Position numbers and translations under genes: made by a program
Assembly (NCBI RefSeq): GCF_023167465.1
Contig: NZ_AP025698.1
Coordinates: 1,112,501 to 1,176,500, forward strand
Source of the DNA: Methanothermobacter tenebrarum
Lineage (GTDB): Archaea > Methanobacteriota > Methanobacteria > Methanobacteriales > DSM-23052
Direction of reading: 5' to 3'
Length of the DNA stretch: 64,000 nt
In this document: one piece after another, positions 51,616 to 60,010 of the stretch
Layout: each line of letters starts with the position of its first letter
How positions within the stretch are numbered: position 1 is the stretch's first letter
Notes under the pieces: generated by a model
Told to the model about the DNA's origin: nothing
The model's input: the letters and a program-made list of their open reading frames with translations, nothing else
Database searches by the model: none

Positions 51616-52677
51616 TTGTACATCTTATCTTCTGTAAAAGAACTTCAAAAACTCAACCCATTCATTGTAATAGGCTGTGGTGGTGGAGGAGAAAAATTCG
51701 CAAACTTCGAAGGCGTGGAAACAGTAGGATTCGTAGACGATGACCCATCAAAGCATGGAAAAAAATTCTGCAATTCCATAGTATCATCAAACCTCCTCGA
51801 ACTCCTCAAAAAGACACCCGCAAAGAGCGTTGCCATAATGTTACCCATCGGAGCCGAAGGAACCGCACTAAAGTATGCAGTCCAAGCAATAAACGAGGGC
51901 AAAAATGTTGTAACCTCATTCAGATCACTACCACTCGCCGAAAACCAGTCACTCGTAAAATTCGCACAAGAAAAAAAAGTAAAAATCCTAGAAATAAGCC
52001 CCCGTTTAGATAACGTCCGCAAAGTCATGGGAGTCGTCCCACCACACTGCACAGAAATCCTGCCAAAAATAAACTACAAACACAAAACCCCAGTAATATA
52101 CATAGGAGGAACCTCACAAGAATGCGGCAAAAGAACCACCACAAGGATGCTAGGCCTCGAAGCCAAAAAAAGAGGCCTGAAACCCGGAGTAATATCTACC
52201 GATGAAATGGGATTAGAAGCGCCAATTGACATTAACTTCAGGGCAGGCAGCCTCTCCGTAATGGACGTCGCAGCAGCCCTAATGGGCACAATAAAATACA
52301 TAGAAGAAAAAAAGAACCCCGATATAATCTTCGTCGAAAGCCAAGCTAGTTTAACAGAAAGAAAAAACCCCCATCCAAGGGGTTTATCAGCTGCAATCCT
52401 AGTAGGGTCCATGCCAGACGCATGCATAGTATGCCACAGGCCCAGACACCCATACAGGCACCCTAGAGGCATAAAAGAAGAAATAAGGGCAATAGAGGCC
52501 GTTGAACCAACTAAGGTTGTGGGCATTTCCCTAAACCTGAGAAACATAAATGATTATATAAAAGAAAAGTTAATAAGGAAATATGAAACCCAATACAACC
52601 TTCCAGTCGCCGATGTAAAAGGGGGAGGCTCATCTAAATTACTAGATGCCATCATAGACCATATAGGAGAGGTATAA
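51616..52677 (+). CDS. DUF1611 P-loop protein (DgcN-like)
   Basis: A 353-residue protein. An N-terminal Rossmann-like half (FIVIGCGGGGEKFANFEGVE) is followed by a P-loop half with GGTSQECGKRTTT, ISTDEMGLEAPIDINFRAG and FVESQASLTERKNPHPRGLS. DUF1611 includes the D-glutamate N-acetyltransferase DgcN of bacteria; the archaeal substrate is unknown. TTG start after AAGGAGTGATT. SepF begins one base after its stop, so it leads the SepF - MinD run. Confidence 0.82.
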   Translation: MYILSSVKELQKLNPFIVIGCGGGGEKFANFEGVETVGFVDDDPSKHGKKFCNSIVSSNLLELLKKTPAKSVAIMLPIGAEGTALKYAVQAINEGKNVVTSFRSLPLAENQSLVKFAQEKKVKILEISPRLDNVRKVMGVVPPHCTEILPKINYKHKTPVIYIGGTSQECGKRTTTRMLGLEAKKRGLKPGVISTDEMGLEAPIDINFRAGSLSVMDVAAALMGTIKYIEEKKNPDIIFVESQASLTERKNPHPRGLSAAILVGSMPDACIVCHRPRHPYRHPRGIKEEIRAIEAVEPTKVVGISLNLRNINDYIKEKLIRKYETQYNLPVADVKGGGSSKLLDAIIDHIGEV

Positions 52678-52678
52678 A

Positions 52679-53035
52679 TTGCGAGATATTATAAACTTAT
52701 TAAAAGAAACCATTGGCCTAGACGAGGAGGAAAAAAAAGAAGAAACCGAAACAATCATAGTACCAGAACATTCATTCTATGAGATAATATTAATGAAAGC
52801 TAAAAACCTCGAAGACATCGACGACGTTCTAATCCAGATAACAGAAGAAAAAAATCCAGTAATACTAGATTTAAGTCGTCTAAAAAAAGAATCCCTAGAA
52901 GATTTCAAAATAGCGGGGGAAAAACTAAAAAACCTAAGGGAAACAGAAAAGGCAGAAGCCATACTATTATGTAAAAACGAAAAAGAGATCATAATCATCA
53001 CACCCCCAGAGATAAAACTCATCAAAAAAGAATAA
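52679..53035 (+). CDS. sepF: SepF-like cell division protein
   Basis: A 118-residue protein. The N-terminal amphipathic helix MRDIINLLKETIGL would bind the membrane, an acidic linker follows, and the SepF/DUF552 core is recognisable (YEIILMKAKNLEDIDDVLIQI, NPVILDLSRLKKESLEDFKIAGE). Archaeal SepF anchors FtsZ to the membrane in Methanobacteriales. TTG start is directly behind the DUF1611 stop. FtsZ is not in this window. The next genes encode a repeat-linker protein and a MinD ATPase. Confidence 0.83.
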   Translation: MRDIINLLKETIGLDEEEKKEETETIIVPEHSFYEIILMKAKNLEDIDDVLIQITEEKNPVILDLSRLKKESLEDFKIAGEKLKNLRETEKAEAILLCKNEKEIIIITPPEIKLIKKE

Positions 53036-53052
53036 CAGATGGGGAGTGATGA

Positions 53053-54012
53053 ATGGAACTACCAATCACAAGACCAACATACGTCTCCTACGGTGACGAA
53101 GTAGAATTTGATAAATTTCTAGAAAAACTTGCCAGGAAAAAACATAACGGGTTTATTAGAATCACCCACGCCTCAAGCGAAGGCCACATAATAATCAAAG
53201 ATGGCACGCCAGTCGCAGCCTCATATGACAGATACATGAAATCAGAGGCCATGGAAAAAATCCTAGAAATCGTTAACAAGATGGAAACGCTCATAGAATT
53301 ATTCGAATTAAAAGAATCCCAAATAGATTACATAATAGATATAAACAAGGTATATAAACTTGAACCCTCCTTTTCAAGAAAACTCAAACCACCAAAAATA
53401 GAAGAACACCCAAAAATAACACCAATAAAAAAACCCACACCAAAACCCAAAGAACCACCAACAGAAGAAAAACCCACACCAAAACCCAAAGAACCACCAA
53501 CAGAAGAAAAACCCACACCAAAACCCAAAGAACCACCAACAGAAGAAAAACCCACACCAAAACCCAAAGAAGCTCCCGGACTTGCTGAAACAACAAAAAA
53601 ACCTTTGAACAGAGAAGAAGTGATGAAAAAATACGGATTGAAGGATATTGACGAAGAAGAAGTTGAAAAAGTCCTTGAAAATTATAAAGGGGGTGCCATG
53701 ACTACAATAGATATAGAAAGAGTGGAATTGACCCTGATGAACAAAATAAAAAAAGCAATAATAGGCATCCCCAATATAAAGAGCGTTGAAGTCATGGTCT
53801 TCCTAGAAAACATGCCCGAACTTGAAGGGGACATGAAAGTACTCATCGAACGCGAGAACACAGGACTATTATCCCGTCTAATGGGCGGAGTAATGAAAGA
53901 AGAAGAACTAAAAGAACACATTATCGATATAATCGAAATGGAGATAAAAAAGACATTCAGAGGTTATCCCGAAATCATAGAAAAATTTAACGTGAATATC
54001 GAAATACATTAA
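53053..54012 (+). CDS. DUF2226/DUF4388-like protein with KPTPKPKEPPTEE repeats
   Basis: A 319-residue protein of unknown function. The N-terminal domain (FDKFLEKLARKKHNGFIRI, GHIIIKDGTPVAASYDRYMKS, AMEKIL) resembles DUF2226/DUF4388 modules of signalling proteins. A long Pro/Lys/Glu linker (about 110-180) contains 3.6 perfect copies of a 13-residue repeat. The C-terminal domain (NREEVMKKYGLKDIDEEEVEKVL ... NIKSVEVMVFLEN ... EEELKEHIIDIIEMEIKKTF) is alpha/beta. It lies between sepF (17 nt) and the minD-like gene (16 nt), suggesting a shared division or polarity function. Confidence 0.78.
   Translation: MELPITRPTYVSYGDEVEFDKFLEKLARKKHNGFIRITHASSEGHIIIKDGTPVAASYDRYMKSEAMEKILEIVNKMETLIELFELKESQIDYIIDINKVYKLEPSFSRKLKPPKIEEHPKITPIKKPTPKPKEPPTEEKPTPKPKEPPTEEKPTPKPKEPPTEEKPTPKPKEAPGLAETTKKPLNREEVMKKYGLKDIDEEEVEKVLENYKGGAMTTIDIERVELTLMNKIKKAIIGIPNIKSVEVMVFLENMPELEGDMKVLIERENTGLLSRLMGGVMKEEELKEHIIDIIEMEIKKTFRGYPEIIEKFNVNIEIH
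53431..53571 (+). repeat. Perfect 39-bp in-frame tandem repeat, 3.6 copies
   Basis: Units at 53431-53469, 53470-53508, 53509-53547 and a partial 53548-53571. All copies are identical in DNA, including silent sites, and encode KPTPKPKEPPTEE. Such perfection implies recent expansion or ongoing homogenisation, so copy number may vary between strains. Confidence 0.95.
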
Positions 54013-54028
54013 ATTATGGGGGCATAAA

Positions 54029-54808
54029 ATGACAAGAGTCATAACAATAGCTTCTGGTAAAGGAGGAGTTGGCAAGACAATAGTCGCAGCCAACCTAGGA
54101 GTCGCACTCGCAAGCTACGGCGAACGTGTAATCGTACTAGATGCAGACATAGCAATGGCCAATTTAGAGCTCGTACTTGGGATGGAAGGCAAATCCGTCA
54201 CCTTACACGACGTACTCGCAGGCAAAGCCGACATAGAGGAAGCCATCTATGAGGGTCCAGAGGGTGTGAAAGTAGTCCCCGCCGGCATATCACTCGAAGG
54301 GTTGCGTAATGTGAAACTAGAACGTTTAGAGGAGGTATTATCCCAACTACTCGAAGATACCGACATCCTACTAATTGACGCCCCAGCCGGCCTTGAAAAA
54401 GATGCCATAACAGCGCTAGCTGCTGCTGAAGAACTTTTACTCGTCACAACCCCCGAGATCCCCTCCATAAGTGACGTTCTCAAGACAAAAATCATCGCAG
54501 ACAAACTAGATGTTAAAATCATAGGTGTTATAGTGAATAGAGAACAACATGACAAGACCTTCCTAACCGTCGATGAAATCGAAACCATACTAGAAGTCCC
54601 AGTGATCTCAGTCATACCCGAAGACCCTGAAATTAGCAGGTCAGCAGCATTTGGCGAGCCTATAATTATAAAAAATCCTAAATCACCGGCGAGCAATGCC
54701 ATAATGAAGTTAGCCGCGGATCTATTAGGTAAAGAGTTCCATCCAATCGAACCAGATAAGAGAGGGATTATCTCAAAATTAATAGCAGGTTTAACAGGGC
54801 GAAGATAA
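54029..54808 (+). CDS. minD: MinD-type membrane-targeted ATPase
   Basis: A 259-residue deviant Walker A ATPase. SGKGGVGKT is at 9-17, VLDADIAMANLELVLG gives the switch I Asp, and LLIDAPAGLEKDAITAL the Walker B/switch II. The C-terminus RGIISKLIAGLTGRR is an amphipathic helix of the kind that takes MinD to membranes. No MinE is evident. It follows the repeat-linker gene by 16 nt in the sepF run, so it probably positions division or another envelope structure. Confidence 0.9.
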   Translation: MTRVITIASGKGGVGKTIVAANLGVALASYGERVIVLDADIAMANLELVLGMEGKSVTLHDVLAGKADIEEAIYEGPEGVKVVPAGISLEGLRNVKLERLEEVLSQLLEDTDILLIDAPAGLEKDAITALAAAEELLLVTTPEIPSISDVLKTKIIADKLDVKIIGVIVNREQHDKTFLTVDEIETILEVPVISVIPEDPEISRSAAFGEPIIIKNPKSPASNAIMKLAADLLGKEFHPIEPDKRGIISKLIAGLTGRR

Positions 54809-54811
54809 ACC

Positions 54812-54826
54812 CTCCCATGGTGGGGG
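54812..54826 (+). promoter_or_regulatory. Hairpin enclosing the PfkB-kinase ribosome binding site
   Basis: CTCCC (54812-54816), loop ATGGT, GGGGG (54822-54826) give a five-pair stem with one T-G pair. The right arm belongs to the GGGGGATTT ribosome binding site of TTG 54834. Confidence 0.35.
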
Positions 54827-54833
54827 ATTTCTT

Positions 54834-55673
54834 TTGGATATTGTAAGCGTGGGAACCGCCAACATAGATTTCATCCTAAAGGTTCCATCCTTCGTAGAAC
54901 CCGATACTGAAATGAACATTGAAAAGTTACATCTCTCACCAGGGGGATCAGCCCTCAATTTCGCAGTCCACGCCACCAGAAACGGCCTAAGAACGGGTAT
55001 AATAGCAAAGCTTGGTCTGGACTATTTCGGGGATATAATCTATAATAGACTCAAAAATGAAGGAGTTGACATCAAAGGAGTCTCAAGGACCAGCAGACGT
55101 ACTGGGATGGCATTCATAAGCGTGGACGAGGCTGGTAGAAGATCCATATACTCATTCATAGGGGCGAACAAAGAGCTTACAATCGGAAAAAAGGAGATAG
55201 ATTATATCTCAAAGGCTGATCTAATCCACCTCGGGGGCACATACCTTGAAATAGCATTCCCAGCAGCTGAACATGCGAATCTCCTCTCATTTGCACCTGG
55301 GGCTCTTCTGGCAGCTTATGGCATGTCCACACTGAGACCAATACTCCAGAATGCGGATGTCCTTTTTCTCAATGAACATGAACTTAAACTTTTAACAGGT
55401 AAATCCCACAAAGAAGGTGCTAATCTCCTAGTCGATGAAGGAATCCCCCTAATAGTAATAACAAGGGGAAGTAAAGGCGCAGAAGTTTATACAAGAAAGG
55501 ACACGGTCAAATACAAAGTTAAGGAAATTAAGGCCGTGGACACAACCGGTGCAGGTGACGCCTTTGCCGCGGGTTTCATAGCATCATGGATAAAAGGTGA
55601 AAGTTTAAACTCAAGCCTCAAAAGAGCCCATGAATGCGCTCTGAAAAATCTTAAAAGATTAGGCGCAATATAA
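54834..55673 (+). CDS. PfkB-family sugar or nucleoside kinase
   Basis: A 279-residue ribokinase-fold kinase. LSPGGSALNFAVHATRNG is the first PfkB signature and DTTGAGDAFAAGFIASWI the second, with the catalytic Asp; VITRGSKGAEVY is also conserved. The substrate may be ribose, a nucleoside (as with the M. jannaschii nucleoside kinase) or another sugar. TTG start after GGGGGATTT. It is the last gene of the sepF - minD run, with T-rich sequence following. Confidence 0.88.
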   Translation: MDIVSVGTANIDFILKVPSFVEPDTEMNIEKLHLSPGGSALNFAVHATRNGLRTGIIAKLGLDYFGDIIYNRLKNEGVDIKGVSRTSRRTGMAFISVDEAGRRSIYSFIGANKELTIGKKEIDYISKADLIHLGGTYLEIAFPAAEHANLLSFAPGALLAAYGMSTLRPILQNADVLFLNEHELKLLTGKSHKEGANLLVDEGIPLIVITRGSKGAEVYTRKDTVKYKVKEIKAVDTTGAGDAFAAGFIASWIKGESLNSSLKRAHECALKNLKRLGAI

Positions 55674-55740
55674 TCTTTTATCGGCAAAAAAAGACTAATG
55701 TGGGGATGGATTCAAAAATACATATTCCGTGCGTGGAATG

Positions 55741-56496
55741 TCAAATTTTAAAAAAGTTTTCAGCGTTCTTTGAGGATACTCTAACTATCTCCGAGTCATT
55801 GAAGCCTTCAAGGCGCATTTTATGAACTGTTTTCGGCACTGACAATGGATCTGATGGTGCAGAGCTCATGTCACTGTTTAACATGAACTTGTCTACACCA
55901 TATTCTTTCATGATCATAACAGCCTCAAATGGCATCATTTTACCCGGTTGTACAGTGAGTCCAAGCATTGATCCATAATCGATGACCTCCTTGATTATCT
56001 CTGTATTTACATGATCTATTAACACCCTTGAGGCGTCGATATTATCCTCGAGGACTTGTAAGAGAATCCCCACAATCTTCCTTTTGTTTTTGCGGGGTGT
56101 GTGTATTATCACAGGGATTTCCAGTTTATCAGCTAACTCCAACTGTTCCTTAAAAACCTTTATCTCTAACCGCGTTCCTTTTTCAATACCGATCTCTCCT
56201 ATGGCCACAGCCCTTTTATCCTCCAGAATTTGTGGTAAGTTCCCTATTACCATTTTATAGTCTCTTGGTATGCTTCTTGGGTGTATTCCCACTGCTACAT
56301 ATAATTTGATTCCATTTTCTTCCGCGCGTTGAACGTCAACTTTTAGTAGTCGTTGTATGTGTTCAAAGGTGACTGCTGAGACTTTCATTGGCAGGGGGTC
56401 ATGGGCGCATGTTATGGCCTTATCTATTCCTGCTATTGCCATTTCCTCGAAATCTTCATATGGGCGCGTGTCTGAGTGTATGTGTGCGTCTATCAT
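55741..56496 (-). CDS. TatD-family metal-dependent hydrolase
   Basis: A 251-residue TIM-barrel hydrolase. MIDAHIHSD supplies the first two His ligands, VGIHPRSIP and IGEIGIEKG follow, IIHTPRKNK and LIDHVNTEII give further ligands, and LNSDMSSAPSDP the final Asp. TatD relatives are nucleases or amidohydrolases, and the substrate is unknown. It lies 14 nt downstream of glyS on the same strand, with a GGTGAAAAT site. Confidence 0.86.
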   Translation of the reverse strand: MIDAHIHSDTRPYEDFEEMAIAGIDKAITCAHDPLPMKVSAVTFEHIQRLLKVDVQRAEENGIKLYVAVGIHPRSIPRDYKMVIGNLPQILEDKRAVAIGEIGIEKGTRLEIKVFKEQLELADKLEIPVIIHTPRKNKRKIVGILLQVLEDNIDASRVLIDHVNTEIIKEVIDYGSMLGLTVQPGKMMPFEAVMIMKEYGVDKFMLNSDMSSAPSDPLSVPKTVHKMRLEGFNDSEIVRVSSKNAENFFKI

Positions 56497-56510
56497 CTTA
56501 TTTTCACCTG

Positions 56511-58256
56511 TTAACCTTGGATTTTATAGGAGTGTGAAAGATCCCGGAATCTCATCTTCCTTTTCAAGAGGTCCTCCAGGACTCTTGTAAGTTCTTTTAT
56601 TGGTATTCTGACCTGTTTTGTGTCGTTCCTATTCCTTAAGGTGACTTCATGATCCTTGAGTGATTGATGATCCACCGTAACCGCAAATGGCACTCCTATC
56701 TCATCTATACGAGCATATCTTCTACCTATTGTACCCGATGCATCAAATTCTGCGATGAAACCATTATCTCTAAGATCCTCTTTTATCTTTAATGCTAATT
56801 GGACAAGCTTTTCTTTGTTTACTAGGGGCAGGACTGCAACCTCCACTGGTGCTATATCAGCTGGGAAGTTAAAGTATGTCCTATCATCCTCTTTTTTATA
56901 TGAGTGGAGTAGGAGTGAATATATTATCCTGTCAATGCCAAAGGATGGTTCTATCACATGGGGGAATATCCTTTCACCTTTTATGGTTTCCTCAACTTCC
57001 TCAAATTCAAGGTCTTCCCCTCGTAATGTGTAGGTTTTATCTAATTCGAGTTTGAATTGGCCGTTTTCTTTAAGTTCCCTTTTAACGGTTTTCGGATCCA
57101 AGTCTTCTAGGGCCTTTATGATCTTTGCCGCGTCCTTTTTAAACCTTGGACCGATTTTATCCATCCTAGCCTTAACTATCTCCCTTTTTATTATCTTGGG
57201 TTTTTCATATTCTACGAAAACCCTGAGGTCTTCTTTGCTGTGTTCGCTATGAGATCTGAGGTCGTAGTCTGTCCTGTCTGCTATGCCTATTATTTCGATC
57301 CACCCGTATCTGTTGGTTTTTATTTCAACATCCCAGCAATCGATCGCATAATGGGCCATTTCTGTTGGAAGATGTTGGCGAAATCTTATAACCTCCTCTG
57401 GTATCCCTATATCGACTAGGAATTCCTTTGCTAGCCATAGGTGATATGTTAAAAGTTCACTTGATATTATACCCTTTTCAGCGGCTTCTCCTGCTGTTAT
57501 TATTATGGGTTTTTTGCCTTTTTCCTGGTTTTCTGCTGGGTGGAGTTTTAGCTTTTCTGATCTTATCATGTGGAATTTTGGGTGTGTCTTCTCCTCGGGG
57601 TTTACGAATATTTCTGCTTCTGCTTGTGTGAATTCTCTGAGTCTAATGACGCCCTGGCGGGGTGATATTTCGTTCCGGTAAGCTTTTCCGAGTTGGACGA
57701 CACCAAAGGGTAATTTGTTTCTGAAGAATCTTAGGAGTCTTTTAAATGGTGTGAATATGCCCTGGGCTGTTTCGGGTCTGAGGTATCCTATCTTTTTGCC
57801 CTTTGCCCCTATTAGCGTCTGGAACATGAGATTGTAACTCCAAACGCGTGTAAGGTGCCCGTCACAACGTGGGCATCTTATCTTCTCATTGGAGATTATC
57901 TCTGTGAGTTTCTGGTTCTCCAAGCCCTCAACGTCCCTGCCTGTGGCTTCCTCGATCAGGTGATCCGCCCGGTATACCTCATTGCACTCTTTGCATTGGG
58001 TCATGGGATCATTGAAATGGTCCACGTGACCTGAAGCTTTAAAAACTTCCTCTGGCATTACTGTGGGCGATTCCATCTCATAGAATCCCTCTTTTATGAT
58101 ATAGTATTCTCGCCATTTGTTCATGATCTTGTTCTTTAACAGGGCCCCTAGTGGACCGTAGTCTACGAATCCAGCCACTCCTGAGTATATTTCAAAGGAT
58201 GACCATAGGAACCCTCGTTTTCTCGCGATCTTCATCACTTCTTCGTGGCTCATCAT
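56511..58256 (-). CDS. glyS: Glycyl-tRNA synthetase
   Basis: A 581-residue class II synthetase of the eukaryotic/archaeal dimeric type. FEIYSGVAGFVDYGPLGALLKNKI is the characteristic start, FNLM-type SYNLMFQTLIGA and FRNEISPRQGVIRLREFTQAE are motif 2, EPSFGIDRIIYSLL motif 3, and a C-terminal anticodon-binding domain follows. Zinc-type CXXC pairs (CKECNEVY, CPRCDGHL) lie in the insert. It sits 9 nt after dcd and before tatD. ATG 58253 is an alternative start. Confidence 0.96.
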   Translation of the reverse strand: MMSHEEVMKIARKRGFLWSSFEIYSGVAGFVDYGPLGALLKNKIMNKWREYYIIKEGFYEMESPTVMPEEVFKASGHVDHFNDPMTQCKECNEVYRADHLIEEATGRDVEGLENQKLTEIISNEKIRCPRCDGHLTRVWSYNLMFQTLIGAKGKKIGYLRPETAQGIFTPFKRLLRFFRNKLPFGVVQLGKAYRNEISPRQGVIRLREFTQAEAEIFVNPEEKTHPKFHMIRSEKLKLHPAENQEKGKKPIIITAGEAAEKGIISSELLTYHLWLAKEFLVDIGIPEEVIRFRQHLPTEMAHYAIDCWDVEIKTNRYGWIEIIGIADRTDYDLRSHSEHSKEDLRVFVEYEKPKIIKREIVKARMDKIGPRFKKDAAKIIKALEDLDPKTVKRELKENGQFKLELDKTYTLRGEDLEFEEVEETIKGERIFPHVIEPSFGIDRIIYSLLLHSYKKEDDRTYFNFPADIAPVEVAVLPLVNKEKLVQLALKIKEDLRDNGFIAEFDASGTIGRRYARIDEIGVPFAVTVDHQSLKDHEVTLRNRNDTKQVRIPIKELTRVLEDLLKRKMRFRDLSHSYKIQG

Positions 58257-58265
58257 TTATCCCTC

Positions 58266-58871
58266 TTACTCCTTTTTTGTTCTGAGTTTTCTGAGTTCAT
58301 AGTCTTCTTTTATCTTGCTTGTTTCAGGTTTGAGTTGACCCATATATTTACTTTCTCTTTCAGGATGCCCGTAGGGTTTTTCTGCTGGTGATGTCATCGT
58401 CTCGAATACAATCTGGCATACTCTCTGTTTTGGGTAGAGTGCCACTGGCATTTTACCAATATTCGAAATTTCAAGGGTGATACGGCCATGAAATCCCGGG
58501 TCTATGTATCCTGCTGTGACGTGCATGGTGATCCCAAGTCTTCCAATGGATGATCTTCCCTCCACCCTTGCGACGAGATTGTCTGGTAATCCTATATATT
58601 CATATGTTGTGGCCAGGGCAAATTCCCCTGGGTGTATTATGAAGGATCCTCCGTCTTCTATATGATATGATTCCATGTAGGATTCTATGTCCCCTGGTTC
58701 TTGGGGGTCTATACATGGTTTTCTTATGATCTTGAATCCCTTGAATTCGTTCCCTATCCTAAGATCTACTGATGATGGTTGTATTTGCCTTTCAGGATCC
58801 TCTAGGGGGTCTATGATTATCAGGCCCCTTTTTAGGTACTTTTTTATGTCATGGTCGCTTAGGATTGCCAT
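58266..58871 (-). CDS. dcd: dCTP deaminase
   Basis: A 201-residue enzyme deaminating dCTP, perhaps bifunctional with dUTP hydrolysis as in M. jannaschii. QPSSVDLRIGNEF, VEGRSSIGRLGI, AGYIDPGFHGRITLEISN (with the catalytic Glu) and QRVCQIVFE are conserved. MAILSDHDIKKYL at 58871 is the family start and follows AAGGGAGA; eight codons of open frame upstream overlap the DUF1512 end and are not coding here. Confidence 0.95.
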   Translation of the reverse strand: MAILSDHDIKKYLKRGLIIIDPLEDPERQIQPSSVDLRIGNEFKGFKIIRKPCIDPQEPGDIESYMESYHIEDGGSFIIHPGEFALATTYEYIGLPDNLVARVEGRSSIGRLGITMHVTAGYIDPGFHGRITLEISNIGKMPVALYPKQRVCQIVFETMTSPAEKPYGHPERESKYMGQLKPETSKIKEDYELRKLRTKKE

Positions 58872-58872
58872 A

Positions 58873-59997
58873 TTATGTGTCTCCCTTTTCATCATCCTCT
58901 TCTTCTTTTAATTTTATGATAGATGGGTCTTCGACGATGTTAGGTATGCCGCAACTGTTACCCACCCCTACAACTAGTATGTTCCCCTCCCCTGTCCTTT
59001 CTATGCTAGCCTTAACCCTTTCGAGGGCTGTTTCACATCCCCTGAAGATTTTCTTATCCATCTGGGTTATTGCCTCTTCCGGACCCATCTTGATCACTAT
59101 TGAATCTATTTCGATATCGCCTTTGAGTATTTTATCCTCGATGAACCATTTTTCGACTCCAGTGCCTCCGATGACGATACCAACACCCTCCGCGACTCTA
59201 CCTGTTTCCTCACCTTCCATTTTAACAGCCGCATCCACCATTATAATCTTCTGGATGTTGAACCTGTCTATTAGTGTGTTCACAGCCCTCGCAATCTTAC
59301 CCAACCTTGCCCCGGGCCCTTCTGGTCTGAGTATGATGAGTTTTCTACCATTGTATTCCCTCTTTGCATAGATCATCTCATCTATGGATTCTATTTCGTC
59401 ATCCTTTTTAAGGAGCATGGCTGTTGTGAGCGGACCCGCACCGTCACCTACTGGGAGGCCCTTGGAGAATGCTTTCGCCCCATTATATTGGGCTTTGAAT
59501 ATTCTCATGATGAGTGGCATGTTCATTTGTAGGGCGAGGAGTATCTGGAGGTTTCCTGTTTTCTTTGCTAATTCGAAGTTGTGCCTTATCATCTTATATA
59601 CGCTGTTAAGTCCTATGGCAACCTTGAGGGTCATTATTATATTCGCTTTTGTTTCTCTGCTCGCATCTGGGGCTATAATGTTGACCATATTTTTGAATCG
59701 GGATTCGCTTAACTCTAATATTTTGTTGAATTTTTGGACTATACCATGGGGGTCTAGGTCTGTTGGGGGTACTATGAAGAAGTCTAGGAATTCATTAACC
59801 TTTTCCCGAATCTCCTTGTCCCCATTGGAGAATTTGATTATCGTGTCCCTTGATTCTTTCACCATGTTCTCCATTTCAATTAAGGCCTTTTGTAGTGTTG
59901 AGAATATTCGGATCCTCATTATAATTGGTAGGAATATGATGAGGACTATGAAGAATATTATGCTAAGGATGTCCCAATTTCCTATTCCAAAAAACAG
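58873..59997 (-). CDS. DUF1512 archaeal protein, probable non-AUG start
   Basis: A conserved archaeal protein of unknown function. The core from ATG 59919 (348 residues) has GLPVGDGAGPLTTAML, LRPEGPGARLGK, GVGIVIGGTGVEKW and VVGVGNSCGIPN. The same frame continues 26 codons upstream with a membrane helix (FGIGNWDILSIIFFIVLIIF) that fits the family's expected N-terminal anchor. The only plausible initiation there is CTG 59997 after TAGGGGGG; no ATG, GTG or TTG is in frame. It lies between trmJ and dcd. Confidence 0.75.
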   Translation of the reverse strand: MFFGIGNWDILSIIFFIVLIIFLPIIMRIRIFSTLQKALIEMENMVKESRDTIIKFSNGDKEIREKVNEFLDFFIVPPTDLDPHGIVQKFNKILELSESRFKNMVNIIAPDASRETKANIIMTLKVAIGLNSVYKMIRHNFELAKKTGNLQILLALQMNMPLIMRIFKAQYNGAKAFSKGLPVGDGAGPLTTAMLLKKDDEIESIDEMIYAKREYNGRKLIILRPEGPGARLGKIARAVNTLIDRFNIQKIIMVDAAVKMEGEETGRVAEGVGIVIGGTGVEKWFIEDKILKGDIEIDSIVIKMGPEEAITQMDKKIFRGCETALERVKASIERTGEGNILVVGVGNSCGIPNIVEDPSIIKLKEEEDDEKGDT

Positions 59998-60010
59998 TGC
60001 AAAAACCCCC

